Positions 7,716 through 15,513 of a stretch of DNA of 38,250 nucleotides are shown piece after piece. The number at the start of each line of letters is the position of its first letter. The stretch's first letter is position 1. Location of the stretch: positions 1 through 38,250 of the forward strand of contig CALGPN010000027.1 of the NCBI GenBank assembly GCA_937960435.1. The letters are read 5' to 3'. The DNA comes from an uncultured Desulfosoma sp. GTDB taxonomy: Bacteria; Desulfobacterota; Syntrophobacteria; Syntrophobacterales; DSM-9756. The translations under genes and the position numbers were made by a program. A model generated the notes under the pieces. That model searched no databases. It worked only from the letters and a program-made list of their open reading frames with translations, and was not told the DNA's origin.

Positions 7716-7766
7716 TCCCGGGTAAGGGCCACGTCATTCATCCACTCGTGTTCCCCGGGAGTTTTT
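7716..7766 (+). terminator. Possible intrinsic terminator after the Tmc-like operon
   Basis: TCCCGGG (7716-7722) can pair with CCCGGGA (7754-7760), with an inner CACG/CGTG pairing, and GTTTTT follows at once. The loop is long (31 nt) and each arm is itself nearly palindromic, so the fold is not certain. Its position, about 80 bp after the cytochrome stop and before the ndk promoter, fits. Confidence 0.4.
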
Positions 7767-7799
7767 CCGTACCCCGCCTTTGCGGCTTCCCGATTGTCC

Positions 7800-7828
7800 T
7801 TGACATTTCTTGGCAAGAAAAGCACTAG
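7800..7828 (+). promoter_or_regulatory. Possible promoter of ndk
   Basis: A perfect TTGACA lies at 7800-7805. At 17 bp spacing the -10 position reads CACTAG, which is a poor match. The box sits about 95 bp before the ndk start, in a gap with no other use, so a promoter here is plausible but weakly supported. Confidence 0.35.
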
Positions 7829-7896
7829 GGAGGCGTTTTGACCCGAAGCGTCCGAGGCGTGACCGCAACATTTTGAGGAAGAGGAGGCATCAGCGC

Positions 7897-8313
7897 ATGG
7901 AACGAACCCTTTCGATCATCAAACCGGACGGCGTGCAAAGAGGTCTGACGGGAAATATCGTGCAGCGCTTTGAGAGCGCAGGTATCCGCATTGTGGGGAT
8001 GAAACGAGTGTGCTTGAGCAAAAAAGAGGCCGAAGCCTTTTATGCCGTCCACAAGGAGCGCCCCTTTTTCGACAGCCTGACGTCCTATATGTCTTCCGGG
8101 CCCGTGGTCGTCATGGTTTTGGAGGGCCCAAACGTCATCCAACGCAACCGCGACATTATGGGCGCCACCAATCCGGCCCAGGCCGCTCCTGGAACGATCC
8201 GAAAAGATTACGGCCTGGATGTGGAAAAGAACACCGTGCACGGTTCCGACGCCCCAGAGACGGCGGCTAAGGAAATCGCGTTCTTTTTCAGCGAATTGGA
8301 GCTGATGCGATAG
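7897..8313 (+). CDS. ndk: Nucleoside diphosphate kinase
   Basis: A 138-residue enzyme, the usual length of the family, that passes phosphate between nucleoside tri- and diphosphates through a phosphohistidine. The signature around the active histidine is clear: [10 protein letters not shown], with the preceding [14 protein letters not shown] loop that binds the nucleotide. The N-terminus [17 protein letters not shown] is conserved. The frame stays open 87 nt further upstream, but GAGGAGG nine nt before the ATG at 7897 and the family alignment fix the start. The lytic transglycosylase gene follows after 32 bp. Confidence 0.96.
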   Translation: MERTLSIIKPDGVQRGLTGNIVQRFESAGIRIVGMKRVCLSKKEAEAFYAVHKERPFFDSLTSYMSSGPVVVMVLEGPNVIQRNRDIMGATNPAQAAPGTIRKDYGLDVEKNTVHGSDAPETAAKEIAFFFSELELMR

Positions 8314-8345
8314 GGAAAAAGGGACAGTGTCCCGGGAGGCGTTCC

Positions 8346-9566
8346 ATGCGTTGGCAGATCGTTTTGACGGCGGCATTGTGCCTGGCGGGGATTTCCTGTT
8401 CGGGGTGTGCGACCAAACAGGCCCAGGAACCGACGGCGCACTATGGGGCGGCACCGGTCCAGGAATCCGTGAAATCGGAATCCGTCCCTCCCATGGCCCC
8501 TTATGTGGCGCCGCCGCCGAAACTGGACCTGTGCGGCGAACCCGTTCCCCTGCACATTCGGGATGTGTGGGAGCGGTTCGATCGGGAATTCACCATTGTG
8601 GTCTATTCCCATGCCCAGGTGTATTTGTGGCTGAAGCGGGCGGAACGGTTCTTCCCATGGTTTGAAGAGGAATTGCGCCGACGCGGCCTCCCTGACGATC
8701 TCAAGTATGTGGCGGTGGCGGAAAGCGACCTGCAGCATGGAGCCGTGTCTCCGGCGGGTGCGGCCGGCATGTGGCAATTCATTCCTTCCACGGGAAGCCG
8801 ATACGGTCTGGACCAGGGCCCCCAGCTCGACCAACGCTATGACTTCGAAATGGCGACGGAAAGCGCCCTCCGATACCTTTCGGACCTCTATAGACGTTTC
8901 AACAACTGGACTCTGGCCATTGCGGCTTACAATTGTGGAGAAAGGCGCATCAGCGAGGAAATGGCTTTCCAGCGGGTGTCGGATTACTATCAGATGAAAC
9001 TTCCTTTGGAAACCGAACGGTATATTTTTCGCATCCTGGCCATCAAGACGGTCTTATCGGAGCCGGAAAAATATGGATACCGGCTTCCGCCCGGAGCGGG
9101 TTACCCTCCGGAACGTGTTGACACCGTCACGCTGAATATCCGATCCACGGTGCCCATCGTGGCCCTCGCCGAAAGAGCGGGCATCACGTACCGCGAATTC
9201 AAAAGGCTGAATCCCGCCTTCACCACGACCACGCTTCCTCCGGGGACGCATCGCATCCGAGTGCCCGAAGGCTCCGGCAAAGCCTTTGAACAGAATGCGG
9301 GATCCTTCTTGGCCGCCTATCGGGCTTCGGAAACGCCGACCCCATCGGAAGCGCCCCGCGCGTCGGAACCATCCCGGCCGTCGGAGCCGCCTCGGGTGTC
9401 GGAAAAACCCCAGGCCTCGCAAACCCTCATCCACACGGTGGGGCCGAAGGAAACCCTGAGCGCCATTGCGGCGCGGTACAAGGTATCCGTTTCGGACATC
9501 CAGCGCTGGAACGGCCTGAAAACCTCAACGGTCAAGGTGGGCCAGAAATTGCGCATCGAACGGTAA
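8346..9566 (+). CDS. mltD: MltD-like lytic transglycosylase lipoprotein with LysM domain
   Basis: A 406-residue cell-wall enzyme that cleaves peptidoglycan between MurNAc and GlcNAc with formation of an anhydro end. It has an N-terminal signal ending in cysteines (GISCSGC), so lipidation is likely although the lipobox is imperfect. The SLT domain follows: VAVAESDLQHGAVSPAG, with the glutamate as catalytic acid, then GMWQFIPSTGSRYGL and IAAYNCGE. Residues around 260-310 (TVPIVALAERAGITYREFKRLN) resemble a divergent LysM. A Ser-Glu-Pro hexapeptide linker (residues 328-357) leads to a clear C-terminal LysM (VGPKETLSAIAARYKVSVSDIQRWN). The ribosome site GGGAGG sits beside a small GGGAC/GTCCC hairpin. 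The envelope theme matches the Tol-Pal genes downstream. Confidence 0.88.
   Translation: MRWQIVLTAALCLAGISCSGCATKQAQEPTAHYGAAPVQESVKSESVPPMAPYVAPPPKLDLCGEPVPLHIRDVWERFDREFTIVVYSHAQVYLWLKRAERFFPWFEEELRRRGLPDDLKYVAVAESDLQHGAVSPAGAAGMWQFIPSTGSRYGLDQGPQLDQRYDFEMATESALRYLSDLYRRFNNWTLAIAAYNCGERRISEEMAFQRVSDYYQMKLPLETERYIFRILAIKTVLSEPEKYGYRLPPGAGYPPERVDTVTLNIRSTVPIVALAERAGITYREFKRLNPAFTTTTLPPGTHRIRVPEGSGKAFEQNAGSFLAAYRASETPTPSEAPRASEPSRPSEPPRVSEKPQASQTLIHTVGPKETLSAIAARYKVSVSDIQRWNGLKTSTVKVGQKLRIER
9327..9416 (+). repeat. Diverged 18-bp minisatellite coding a Ser-Glu-Pro linker
   Basis: Five in-frame 18-bp units, each beginning with the codons for Ser-Glu (TCGGAA or TCGGAG), encode SETPTP, SEAPRA, SEPSRP, SEPPRV and SEKPQA between the two parts of the transglycosylase. 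Only the Ser-Glu start and the prolines are constant, so this is an old, diverged array. It likely forms a flexible spacer. Confidence 0.8.
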
Positions 9567-9584
9567 AGATCCCGGGCGTGGTCC

Positions 9585-9614
9585 TTGACAGGGTCGAAAC
9601 AACGCCACTACGAT
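9585..9614 (+). promoter_or_regulatory. Probable promoter before the sirtuin-tol operon
   Basis: TTGACA (9585-9590) and TACGAT (9609-9614) are 18 bp apart; the -35 box is perfect and the -10 box matches four of six. Transcription would begin near 9621, about 40 nt before the sirtuin start. No equally good promoter is seen directly before tolQ, since only 5 bp separate it from the sirtuin gene. Confidence 0.5.
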
Positions 9615-9662
9615 GAGACCACTGAGCGTTCGAAGACCAAGGGATCCGCTGAGGTTTCGACG

Positions 9663-10424
9663 ATGAGTCCATCCAAGATTGAAGAGGCTGCCGCGCGCCT
9701 TCGGGCGAGTTCCTGGGCCGTGGCGCTCACGGGCGCGGGGATATCCGTGGAAAGCGGCATACCCGACTTTCGAAGTCCCGGGGGGTTGTGGTCCAGGTAC
9801 GACCCCATGGAATACGGGGATATCCGGGCGTTCCGGATGAACCCCGGCAAGGTCTGGCGCATGCTCGTGGACATGGATCGCATGCTTTGCGAGGCCAAGC
9901 CCAACCCGGCCCATGAGGCCTTGGCGGTGCTGGAACGGGAAGGGATCCTCAAAGGCGTCATCACTCAAAATGTGGACAGCCTCCACCAGCGGGCGGGCAG
10001 CCGCACGGTGGTGGAATTTCACGGCCACGGGCGAAGCGCCCGCTGCGATCAATGCGGCCGGGAGGTCCCCCGGGAAGCGCTTAAGCTCGAGAACTTGCCG
10101 CCTCGATGCGGCTGCGGCGGGCCCCTGCGGCCCAATTTTGTTTTTTTTGGGGAAGGCATTCCCCGTGAGGCCTATCTCCAGGCGGCCTTCATGATGGAAC
10201 GCTGCGACCTCCTTTTGGTCGTGGGCACGTCGGCGACGGTGGCCCCGGCGTCCCAGCTGCCCCTTATGGCCAAAGGGCGCGGCGCTTTTCTCATCGAGGT
10301 CAACCCCAACGAAACGGAACTGACGGCGGCCCAAACCGATCTTCATATTGCGCTGCCCGCCGGAAAGGCTCTGCCGGCTATTGTTTCGGCCATGGGCCTT
10401 TCCATGGATCCGGAAGGAAAGTAA
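9663..10424 (+). CDS. cobB: NAD-dependent protein deacylase, Sir2 family
   Basis: A 253-residue sirtuin that removes acyl groups from lysines using NAD. The motifs run in order: GAGISVESGIPDFRSPGG (NAD site, residues 24-41), TQNVDSLHQRAG (101-112), the catalytic His120 in EFHGH, and the zinc ligands Cys128, Cys131, Cys149 and Cys151. VVGTSATVAP and the C-terminal EVNPNET complete the Rossmann part. The start at 9663 has GAGG eight nt upstream; the open frame reaches back a further 78 nt. Whether it prefers acetyl, succinyl or other acyl groups cannot be read reliably. The gene ends 5 bp before tolQ and very likely shares its transcript. Confidence 0.92.
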   Translation: MSPSKIEEAAARLRASSWAVALTGAGISVESGIPDFRSPGGLWSRYDPMEYGDIRAFRMNPGKVWRMLVDMDRMLCEAKPNPAHEALAVLEREGILKGVITQNVDSLHQRAGSRTVVEFHGHGRSARCDQCGREVPREALKLENLPPRCGCGGPLRPNFVFFGEGIPREAYLQAAFMMERCDLLLVVGTSATVAPASQLPLMAKGRGAFLIEVNPNETELTAAQTDLHIALPAGKALPAIVSAMGLSMDPEGK

Positions 10425-10429
10425 GTGCC

Positions 10430-11254
10430 ATGCGTGCGGTTTCTTTGAGCGTCCTTTCCCTTGGGTTGGTTTCCGAGGCATGGGCGGCCCCGGACGGCGG
10501 TGCCGCCAACGGCGTGGCGGACATGATCTGGAACGCCGGCCCTATGGTCAAGTTGGTGCTTCTGCTCCTTGTGGGCCTATCGTTGGCTTGCTGGGGCGTG
10601 GTGCTGGTGAAGTTCAAGCTTTTTCGAAGGGCCGAAAGGCAGTCCGAAGATTTCTATGAAATGTACCGGCAAAAGAAAAACTTCGGGCTCTTATACCGGG
10701 AAAGCCAGCTGCTCACGGAAAGCTATCTGGCCCAGGTGTTTCGAGCCGGATACGCGGAATGGGGGCGACTGACCAAGACCTTGGAAACCGCAGGGGCGGC
10801 GGAGATGCCCTTGAGCGGCGCCGACGAGGTGCTGAGCACGGTGGAAAAGGCGATGGAAGGAGCCATTTTGTTGGAGACGCGCCGTCTCGAGCGGTTTCTT
10901 CCTCTTTTGGCCACCACCGGCAACACGGCCCCGTTTATCGGGCTTTTCGGCACCGTGTGGGGCATCATGACGTCTTTTCATCACATCGGGCTGAAAGGGG
11001 CGGCCAATTTGGCCGTGGTGGCTCCGGGTATCTCCGAGGCTCTGGTGGCGACGGCCATCGGGTTGTTCGCGGCCATTCCCGCCGTTATCTTCTTCAATTA
11101 TTTCATGAACCGCATTCAGGCCGTTCAGGGGCACATGCACTATTTCGCCGGCGACTTCTATACCGTCCTCAAAAGGGAGTGGCTGCGGCGTTCTACAGCG
11201 ATTTCGAAAAACGGCACATCGGAAACGTCGGCGGTTTTGCGCACGACCGGTTAA
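10430..11254 (+). CDS. tolQ: TolQ, MotA/TolQ/ExbB proton channel
   Basis: A 274-residue inner-membrane subunit of the Tol-Pal motor, which uses the proton gradient to drive TolA. A first membrane segment lies near residues 36-58, and the two conserved ones follow GNTAPFIGLFGTVWGIMTSF and in ALVATAIGLFAAIPAVIFF, with the threonines and small residues expected for the channel. Unusually, the protein begins with a stretch that looks like a cleavable signal peptide (ending AWA-AP) ahead of the first membrane segment; this is more common in ExbB than in TolQ. tolR follows after 10 bp. The order tolQ-R-A-B-pal-cpoB makes Tol rather than Exb the right name. Confidence 0.9.
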   Translation: MRAVSLSVLSLGLVSEAWAAPDGGAANGVADMIWNAGPMVKLVLLLLVGLSLACWGVVLVKFKLFRRAERQSEDFYEMYRQKKNFGLLYRESQLLTESYLAQVFRAGYAEWGRLTKTLETAGAAEMPLSGADEVLSTVEKAMEGAILLETRRLERFLPLLATTGNTAPFIGLFGTVWGIMTSFHHIGLKGAANLAVVAPGISEALVATAIGLFAAIPAVIFFNYFMNRIQAVQGHMHYFAGDFYTVLKREWLRRSTAISKNGTSETSAVLRTTG

Positions 11255-11264
11255 GAGGAAGGCC

Positions 11265-11699
11265 ATGAAGACCAACAACGGGACAGCTCGGCAGATGATG
11301 TCGGAAATCAACGTCACGCCTTTTGTGGACGTGATGCTGGTGCTTCTCATCATCTTCATGGTCACGGCCCCGATGATGATGCAGGGGGTCGACGTGGATC
11401 TGCCCGACACGGAAGCGCCCGCCATCCCGTCGGAAGAGGAAAGGCTTGTGGTCACCGTGGATGCGCAAAGAAAGGTCTACATCAACGAATACCCGGTGGA
11501 CATGGAGACCCTGGGGCCCAAGCTGAGCGCCATCTACAAGAACAAAGGATCCAAGCAAGGGGTGTTCCTGAGGGCCGATGCGTCGTTGCCGTATGGTTTC
11601 GTCATGGAAGTCATGGGAACCATACGCCAGTCTGGGATCGATCAAATCGGCATGGTCACCGAACCGGCGACGAAGCCCGAAAAACGCCAGAGTGGGTAA
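11265..11699 (+). CDS. tolR: TolR, ExbD/TolR family
   Basis: A 144-residue protein with one N-terminal membrane helix (FVDVMLVLLIIFMVTAPMM). The aspartate in VTPFVDVMLVLL is the conserved residue that takes part in proton flow with TolQ. The rest is a periplasmic domain that binds peptidoglycan in the family. AGAGGAAGG precedes the ATG and tolA starts 6 bp after the stop. Confidence 0.93.
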   Translation: MKTNNGTARQMMSEINVTPFVDVMLVLLIIFMVTAPMMMQGVDVDLPDTEAPAIPSEEERLVVTVDAQRKVYINEYPVDMETLGPKLSAIYKNKGSKQGVFLRADASLPYGFVMEVMGTIRQSGIDQIGMVTEPATKPEKRQSG

Positions 11700-11705
11700 A
11701 GGGCC

Positions 11706-12668
11706 ATGACGGCTGCGGACGCTTTCGATCGGTTGCGTCTTCCGCGCCAGGACGTTCTTTTCGGCATGGCGGTTTCCATGATCGTCCATGTCGTAATGGT
11801 CTTCGTCGTCCTTTTTCTCCCCAACGTGCTGCCGAGGAAGCCTGTGGAGCTGCCGTACTATTCGGTGAAATTGGTCAGCGCCGGGGACTTGGGTTTGGAT
11901 CAGGGATCCGGGGGAAAAGCCCCCAAGGCCCAAGTGAAGGCGCCCCAGGCGCCGACGAGCACCCCCAAGAGGGAAGCCGCCCCATCGGTTCCGGTGGTTC
12001 CGGTGAAACGCCTCGCCGATAGTTTCAAACTTGCCGACACCAAAGTGGAAAAACTCGATGCGGACGTCAAACCGAACCTGGAACGCATCGAAAGGCCTTC
12101 TCTCGAAAAAAGCGTGGAACAGCTGATCCCCAAAAACAAGGTGGAACGGCCGAAGCCCCCGCCCATGCCCACTACGCCCACTCAGACGCCCTCGGGAAGC
12201 TCCGCCGGAGGCTCGGCACCTTCTTCGGCCGCTTCGGGTTCTAAGGAATCGGCCAAGCCGACTCCGGCCCCAGGGACGGCCTCAAGCGGAACAGGCGCGG
12301 GGGAATCGGACTCTTCAGGCGCAGCCCGTGGTTCCCCGGGACCTCCGGGGCCGGGGGGGACCGGAGAGGAATTGGCACTGGCGCGGCGCCTCTACTACAC
12401 CGAGGTGTGGGCGGCCATCAAAAGGCAATGGGTGCTGCCCAAATCGCTCATCAACGTGCAAGGCCTGGAAGCCGTGGTCGTCATCGTGGTGCGACGGGAC
12501 GGCAAGATCGAGAGCATGCAGTTCGAGAAGCGATCCGGAAACCAGCTCTTTGACGATTCGGTGCTGCGAGCGATCCAGAAGGCGGATCCGCTGCCGAAAT
12601 TCCCGGACATTTACAGTCCGCCTCGGGACGAGATCGGCGTGCGGTTCCGGCCCGAGGATCTGGCGTGA
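11706..12668 (+). CDS. tolA: TolA/TonB-type energy transducer
   Basis: A 320-residue protein anchored by one helix (about residues 18-38) with a long periplasmic part. The C-terminal 85 residues form a TonB/TolA C-terminal domain (VVIVVRRDGKIESMQF, then SVLRAIQKADPLPKFP). It should reach through the periplasm to Pal and TolB. The middle differs from E. coli TolA: instead of a long Ala-Lys-Glu helix it has a basic, proline-rich part and then a Ser-Gly-Pro-Ala-rich, low-complexity linker (about residues 155-220). Annotation tools may call it TonB; the position between tolR and tolB makes TolA the better name. Confidence 0.85.
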   Translation: MTAADAFDRLRLPRQDVLFGMAVSMIVHVVMVFVVLFLPNVLPRKPVELPYYSVKLVSAGDLGLDQGSGGKAPKAQVKAPQAPTSTPKREAAPSVPVVPVKRLADSFKLADTKVEKLDADVKPNLERIERPSLEKSVEQLIPKNKVERPKPPPMPTTPTQTPSGSSAGGSAPSSAASGSKESAKPTPAPGTASSGTGAGESDSSGAARGSPGPPGPGGTGEELALARRLYYTEVWAAIKRQWVLPKSLINVQGLEAVVVIVVRRDGKIESMQFEKRSGNQLFDDSVLRAIQKADPLPKFPDIYSPPRDEIGVRFRPEDLA

Positions 12669-12677
12669 GGCGTTTTC

Positions 12678-14039
12678 ATGGGACAAGGGACGGTTGACGT
12701 GGTGCGGCGTGCAGGCGGTGTGAGGGGATTGTGGGGGCTGTGCGTTTTCTTCTGGGGCGTGGCGCTGGGAATGGCGGGTTCGACGGCGGGGGCCGCGGAA
12801 CGGGTGTATATCGACATCACCCAGCCCGGCTTTTTGAAACTGCCCATCGCCGTCCCGGACTTCAAGATGCAAGGGGGGGAAGAACCCTCCCTGGCCCGGC
12901 AGATGGCGGCCGTGGTCCGGGACGACCTGGATCTTTCAGGCTATTTTAAGGTATTGGATCCGGCAGGGTTTTTGGAATCCCCGCAGCAAATGGGGGTCTT
13001 GCCTTCGGAGATCCGTTTCGACAGCTGGAAGGCCGTTGGAGCCGAATTCCTGGTGCGCGCCCAGTACGAAGCGAGAGGGGGAGGGCTCAACGCCGAATTT
13101 CGACTTTTCGATGTCGTCTCCCAGAAAATGGTGGTCGGAAAAGCTTATGAGGCGAGGGTTGTGGATGCTCGGGCGGTAGCCCACCGCATCGCCAACGAAA
13201 TCATTGCCGCCTTGACCGGGGAGCCGGGCATTTTCGATACGCGCATCGCTTTCGTCCAGGCCGAAGGCGGCAGCAAAGAAATTTACGTCATGGACGTAGA
13301 CGGCCAGAACCTTGCGGCCCTCACGCGGGACGGCAGCACGGCTCTGTCTCCGGCGTGGAGCCCCGACGGGACCCAGCTGGCGTACGTGAGCTATGTGGAG
13401 GGGCAGCCGAAGATTTACATCGCCAATGTTCTGTCGGGATCTCGCCGATCCGTGGCCGGGTATCCCGGGATCAACATCACGCCGGCGTGGCACCCTTCGG
13501 GTGGGCGGCTTGCCGTGACCTTGTCCAAGGACGGGACGCCGGACATCTATCTGATGGACACCCAAGGATCGGTCCTCAAGACGTTGGTTTCCGGCTGGGC
13601 CATTGAAGTCTCCCCCTCGTGGTCCCCGGATGGGTCGAAAATCGCTTACGTTTCCAACGAATCGGGAAACCCCCACATTTATGTGCTGGATGTGGCCGGC
13701 GGCAATAAGCGGCGGCTGACCTTCGAAGGCAAGTACAACACGTCGCCCGCCTGGTCGCCCAAGGGCGACTGGATCGCTTTTTCCAGCATGACCGGGGGAC
13801 GGCACAACATTTATGTCATCCGCCCGGACGGCTCGGGACTTCGGGCCGTGACCCACGGAGAGGGGGACAACGAAAGCCCCACATGGTCTCCCGACGGGAG
13901 GCTTCTCGCTTTCAGTTCCACGCGGGAGGGGGCGAGCGCCATCTGGGCCGCGGTGGTCAACGGGGAAGGAATTCGGCGGCTGACCCGCTTGGGAGGGGCT
14001 CAGAGCCAGCCCAGTTGGTCGCCGCGGGCGAACCGCTAA
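12678..14039 (+). CDS. tolB: TolB, periplasmic beta-propeller protein
   Basis: A 453-residue periplasmic protein. The N-terminus is a long signal peptide (hydrophobic part about residues 18-38, cleavage near AGA-AE). An N-terminal TolB domain of about 130 residues is followed by six PD40-type propeller blades, each with a SPAWSPDG-like motif ([48 protein letters not shown]). TolB binds Pal and is the docking site for TolA at the outer membrane. It starts 9 bp after tolA; pal follows after 29 bp. Confidence 0.95.
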   Translation: MGQGTVDVVRRAGGVRGLWGLCVFFWGVALGMAGSTAGAAERVYIDITQPGFLKLPIAVPDFKMQGGEEPSLARQMAAVVRDDLDLSGYFKVLDPAGFLESPQQMGVLPSEIRFDSWKAVGAEFLVRAQYEARGGGLNAEFRLFDVVSQKMVVGKAYEARVVDARAVAHRIANEIIAALTGEPGIFDTRIAFVQAEGGSKEIYVMDVDGQNLAALTRDGSTALSPAWSPDGTQLAYVSYVEGQPKIYIANVLSGSRRSVAGYPGINITPAWHPSGGRLAVTLSKDGTPDIYLMDTQGSVLKTLVSGWAIEVSPSWSPDGSKIAYVSNESGNPHIYVLDVAGGNKRRLTFEGKYNTSPAWSPKGDWIAFSSMTGGRHNIYVIRPDGSGLRAVTHGEGDNESPTWSPDGRLLAFSSTREGASAIWAAVVNGEGIRRLTRLGGAQSQPSWSPRANR

Positions 14040-14068
14040 ATGCTTCATCCAAAACCAGGGAGGGTTCT

Positions 14069-14644
14069 ATGAACCATCGTGTGACGGCGGCAGTGGTCTG
14101 GTGTTGCGTTCTTTTGACCCTCACGGCCATGACGGCGTGTTCCAAGAAGGCCGTGCCGGGGCAAGCGGCCTACCCATCGGCGGTGACGCCCACGGGGCCG
14201 GGTGCCGGCGGCCGATACACGCCGGGCGGTCCCATCGACGAAGCCACTTGGCAAAAGCTCGGATTGCGCACCGAAGAGGAACGCCAGCGGTTCCTCAAGG
14301 ACATGGATGAATTTCAAAACGACGACATTTACTTCGAGTTCGACTCCTTCGTGCTCATGGACGAAGCCAAGAAGATCCTGGACGACAAGGTGACCTTTCT
14401 GCGCCGCTATCCGGCGGTGAAGGTGACCATCGAAGGACACTGCGACGAACGGGGCACCAACGACTACAACCTGGCGCTCGGGGAACGACGCGCCAACGCC
14501 GCCTGGCAGTATCTCGTCAACTCGGGCATCGAACCGTCCCGATTGAACATGATCAGCTACGGTGAAGAACGCCCCATCGCGCTGGGTCATGACGAAGCGT
14601 CATGGGCCAAGAACCGTCGGGCGCATTTCGTGGTTGAATTTTAA
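14069..14644 (+). CDS. pal: Pal, peptidoglycan-associated lipoprotein
   Basis: A 191-residue outer-membrane lipoprotein. The signal peptide ends at MTA-C, and the cysteine would be lipidated. A Pro-Gly-rich spacer leads to the OmpA-like domain, with [10 protein letters not shown] at its start and the peptidoglycan-binding block [20 protein letters not shown] followed by [10 protein letters not shown]; the aspartate and arginine are the residues that hold diaminopimelate in this family. The ATG at 14069 follows AGGGAGG. It is the fifth tol gene in order. Confidence 0.95.
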   Translation: MNHRVTAAVVWCCVLLTLTAMTACSKKAVPGQAAYPSAVTPTGPGAGGRYTPGGPIDEATWQKLGLRTEEERQRFLKDMDEFQNDDIYFEFDSFVLMDEAKKILDDKVTFLRRYPAVKVTIEGHCDERGTNDYNLALGERRANAAWQYLVNSGIEPSRLNMISYGEERPIALGHDEASWAKNRRAHFVVEF

Positions 14645-14661
14645 GGCAAAAGGAGCGGTCC

Positions 14662-15501
14662 ATGGGCGGCGGGACCAAGCGGCCTGGATACATGGGGATC
14701 CTTCTCGGGATTTTGCTCATCCTTTCGGGATGCGCCACCACCCAGCAAACCGATGGGCTCCGAAGCGATATGCTGGGCTTGCAGCGACAGATGCAGGACT
14801 TGGACGGTCGACTGCAGAAACTGGAGCAGGCGGTCTTTGGCGCTAAGGGCTCCGCAGGAGCGGGAGCGGGGGGGCTGGCCGCGTTGAACGCTCGGATGGA
14901 TCAAATCCAGATGAGCATGGCGCAGCTCAAAGGCCAGGTAGAAGAACTGCGCCATGCCCAGCAACAGTCCAGTGCGCCTCCGCCGTCTGAGCCGAAGCCG
15001 CCTTCGGACCAGCCCATCATTAGCATCCCGGGAACCCCGCCGCCGCAGGGAACCGCTGGAACAGCGCCATCACAGGGCCCACCGCCCGCGCAAGCCGCTG
15101 CCCCCCCTCAAACGGCGCCGGCACCGAACCCCGAAAAAGACCTCTATAATGCGGCCATGAGCCTCTACCAGAAAGGGGACCACGCCGGAGCGCTCCGGAA
15201 GTTCAAAGAGTTCACGACGCGCTATCCAACCTCTGAGCTGGCCGACAACGCCATCTTCTGGACCGGCGAATGCCACTTCATGCTGGGAAGCTACCAGGAA
15301 GCCATCAACAGCTACCAGGAAGTCCTGGATCGCTTCCCCAAGGGGAACAAGGCCTCCCACGCCCTGCTCAAACAGGGGGCCGCTTTCGAGAAACTCGGAG
15401 ACCCCACGGCCGCCCGAATCCTCTACGAACGTGTCATCCAGCAATACCCCCAAAGCCCTCAAGCACAGGTGGCCAAACAATGGCTTGAAAGGCTGAAATA
15501 A
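14662..15501 (+). CDS. cpoB: CpoB/YbgF, Tol-Pal system TPR protein
   Basis: A 279-residue periplasmic protein. It has a lipobox (ILSGC), unlike E. coli CpoB, so it is probably a lipoprotein. A coiled coil with heptad-like leucines and glutamines (about residues 35-60 and 75-95) is followed by a Pro-rich linker and then three TPR repeats over the last 130 residues (LYNAAMSLYQKGDHAGALRK, NAIFWTGECHFMLGSYQEA, ALLKQGAAFEKLGDPTAAR). CpoB couples the Tol machine to cell-wall synthesis at division. AAAAGGAG precedes the start; tamA begins 12 bp after the stop. Confidence 0.92.
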   Translation: MGGGTKRPGYMGILLGILLILSGCATTQQTDGLRSDMLGLQRQMQDLDGRLQKLEQAVFGAKGSAGAGAGGLAALNARMDQIQMSMAQLKGQVEELRHAQQQSSAPPPSEPKPPSDQPIISIPGTPPPQGTAGTAPSQGPPPAQAAAPPQTAPAPNPEKDLYNAAMSLYQKGDHAGALRKFKEFTTRYPTSELADNAIFWTGECHFMLGSYQEAINSYQEVLDRFPKGNKASHALLKQGAAFEKLGDPTAARILYERVIQQYPQSPQAQVAKQWLERLK

Positions 15502-15513
15502 CAGGGTCGTCCC

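Noticed and set aside
7809-7823. A sigma-54 promoter (TGGCAAG...GCAC) before ndk
   Set aside because: The GG and GC elements are two bases too close for a sigma-54 site.
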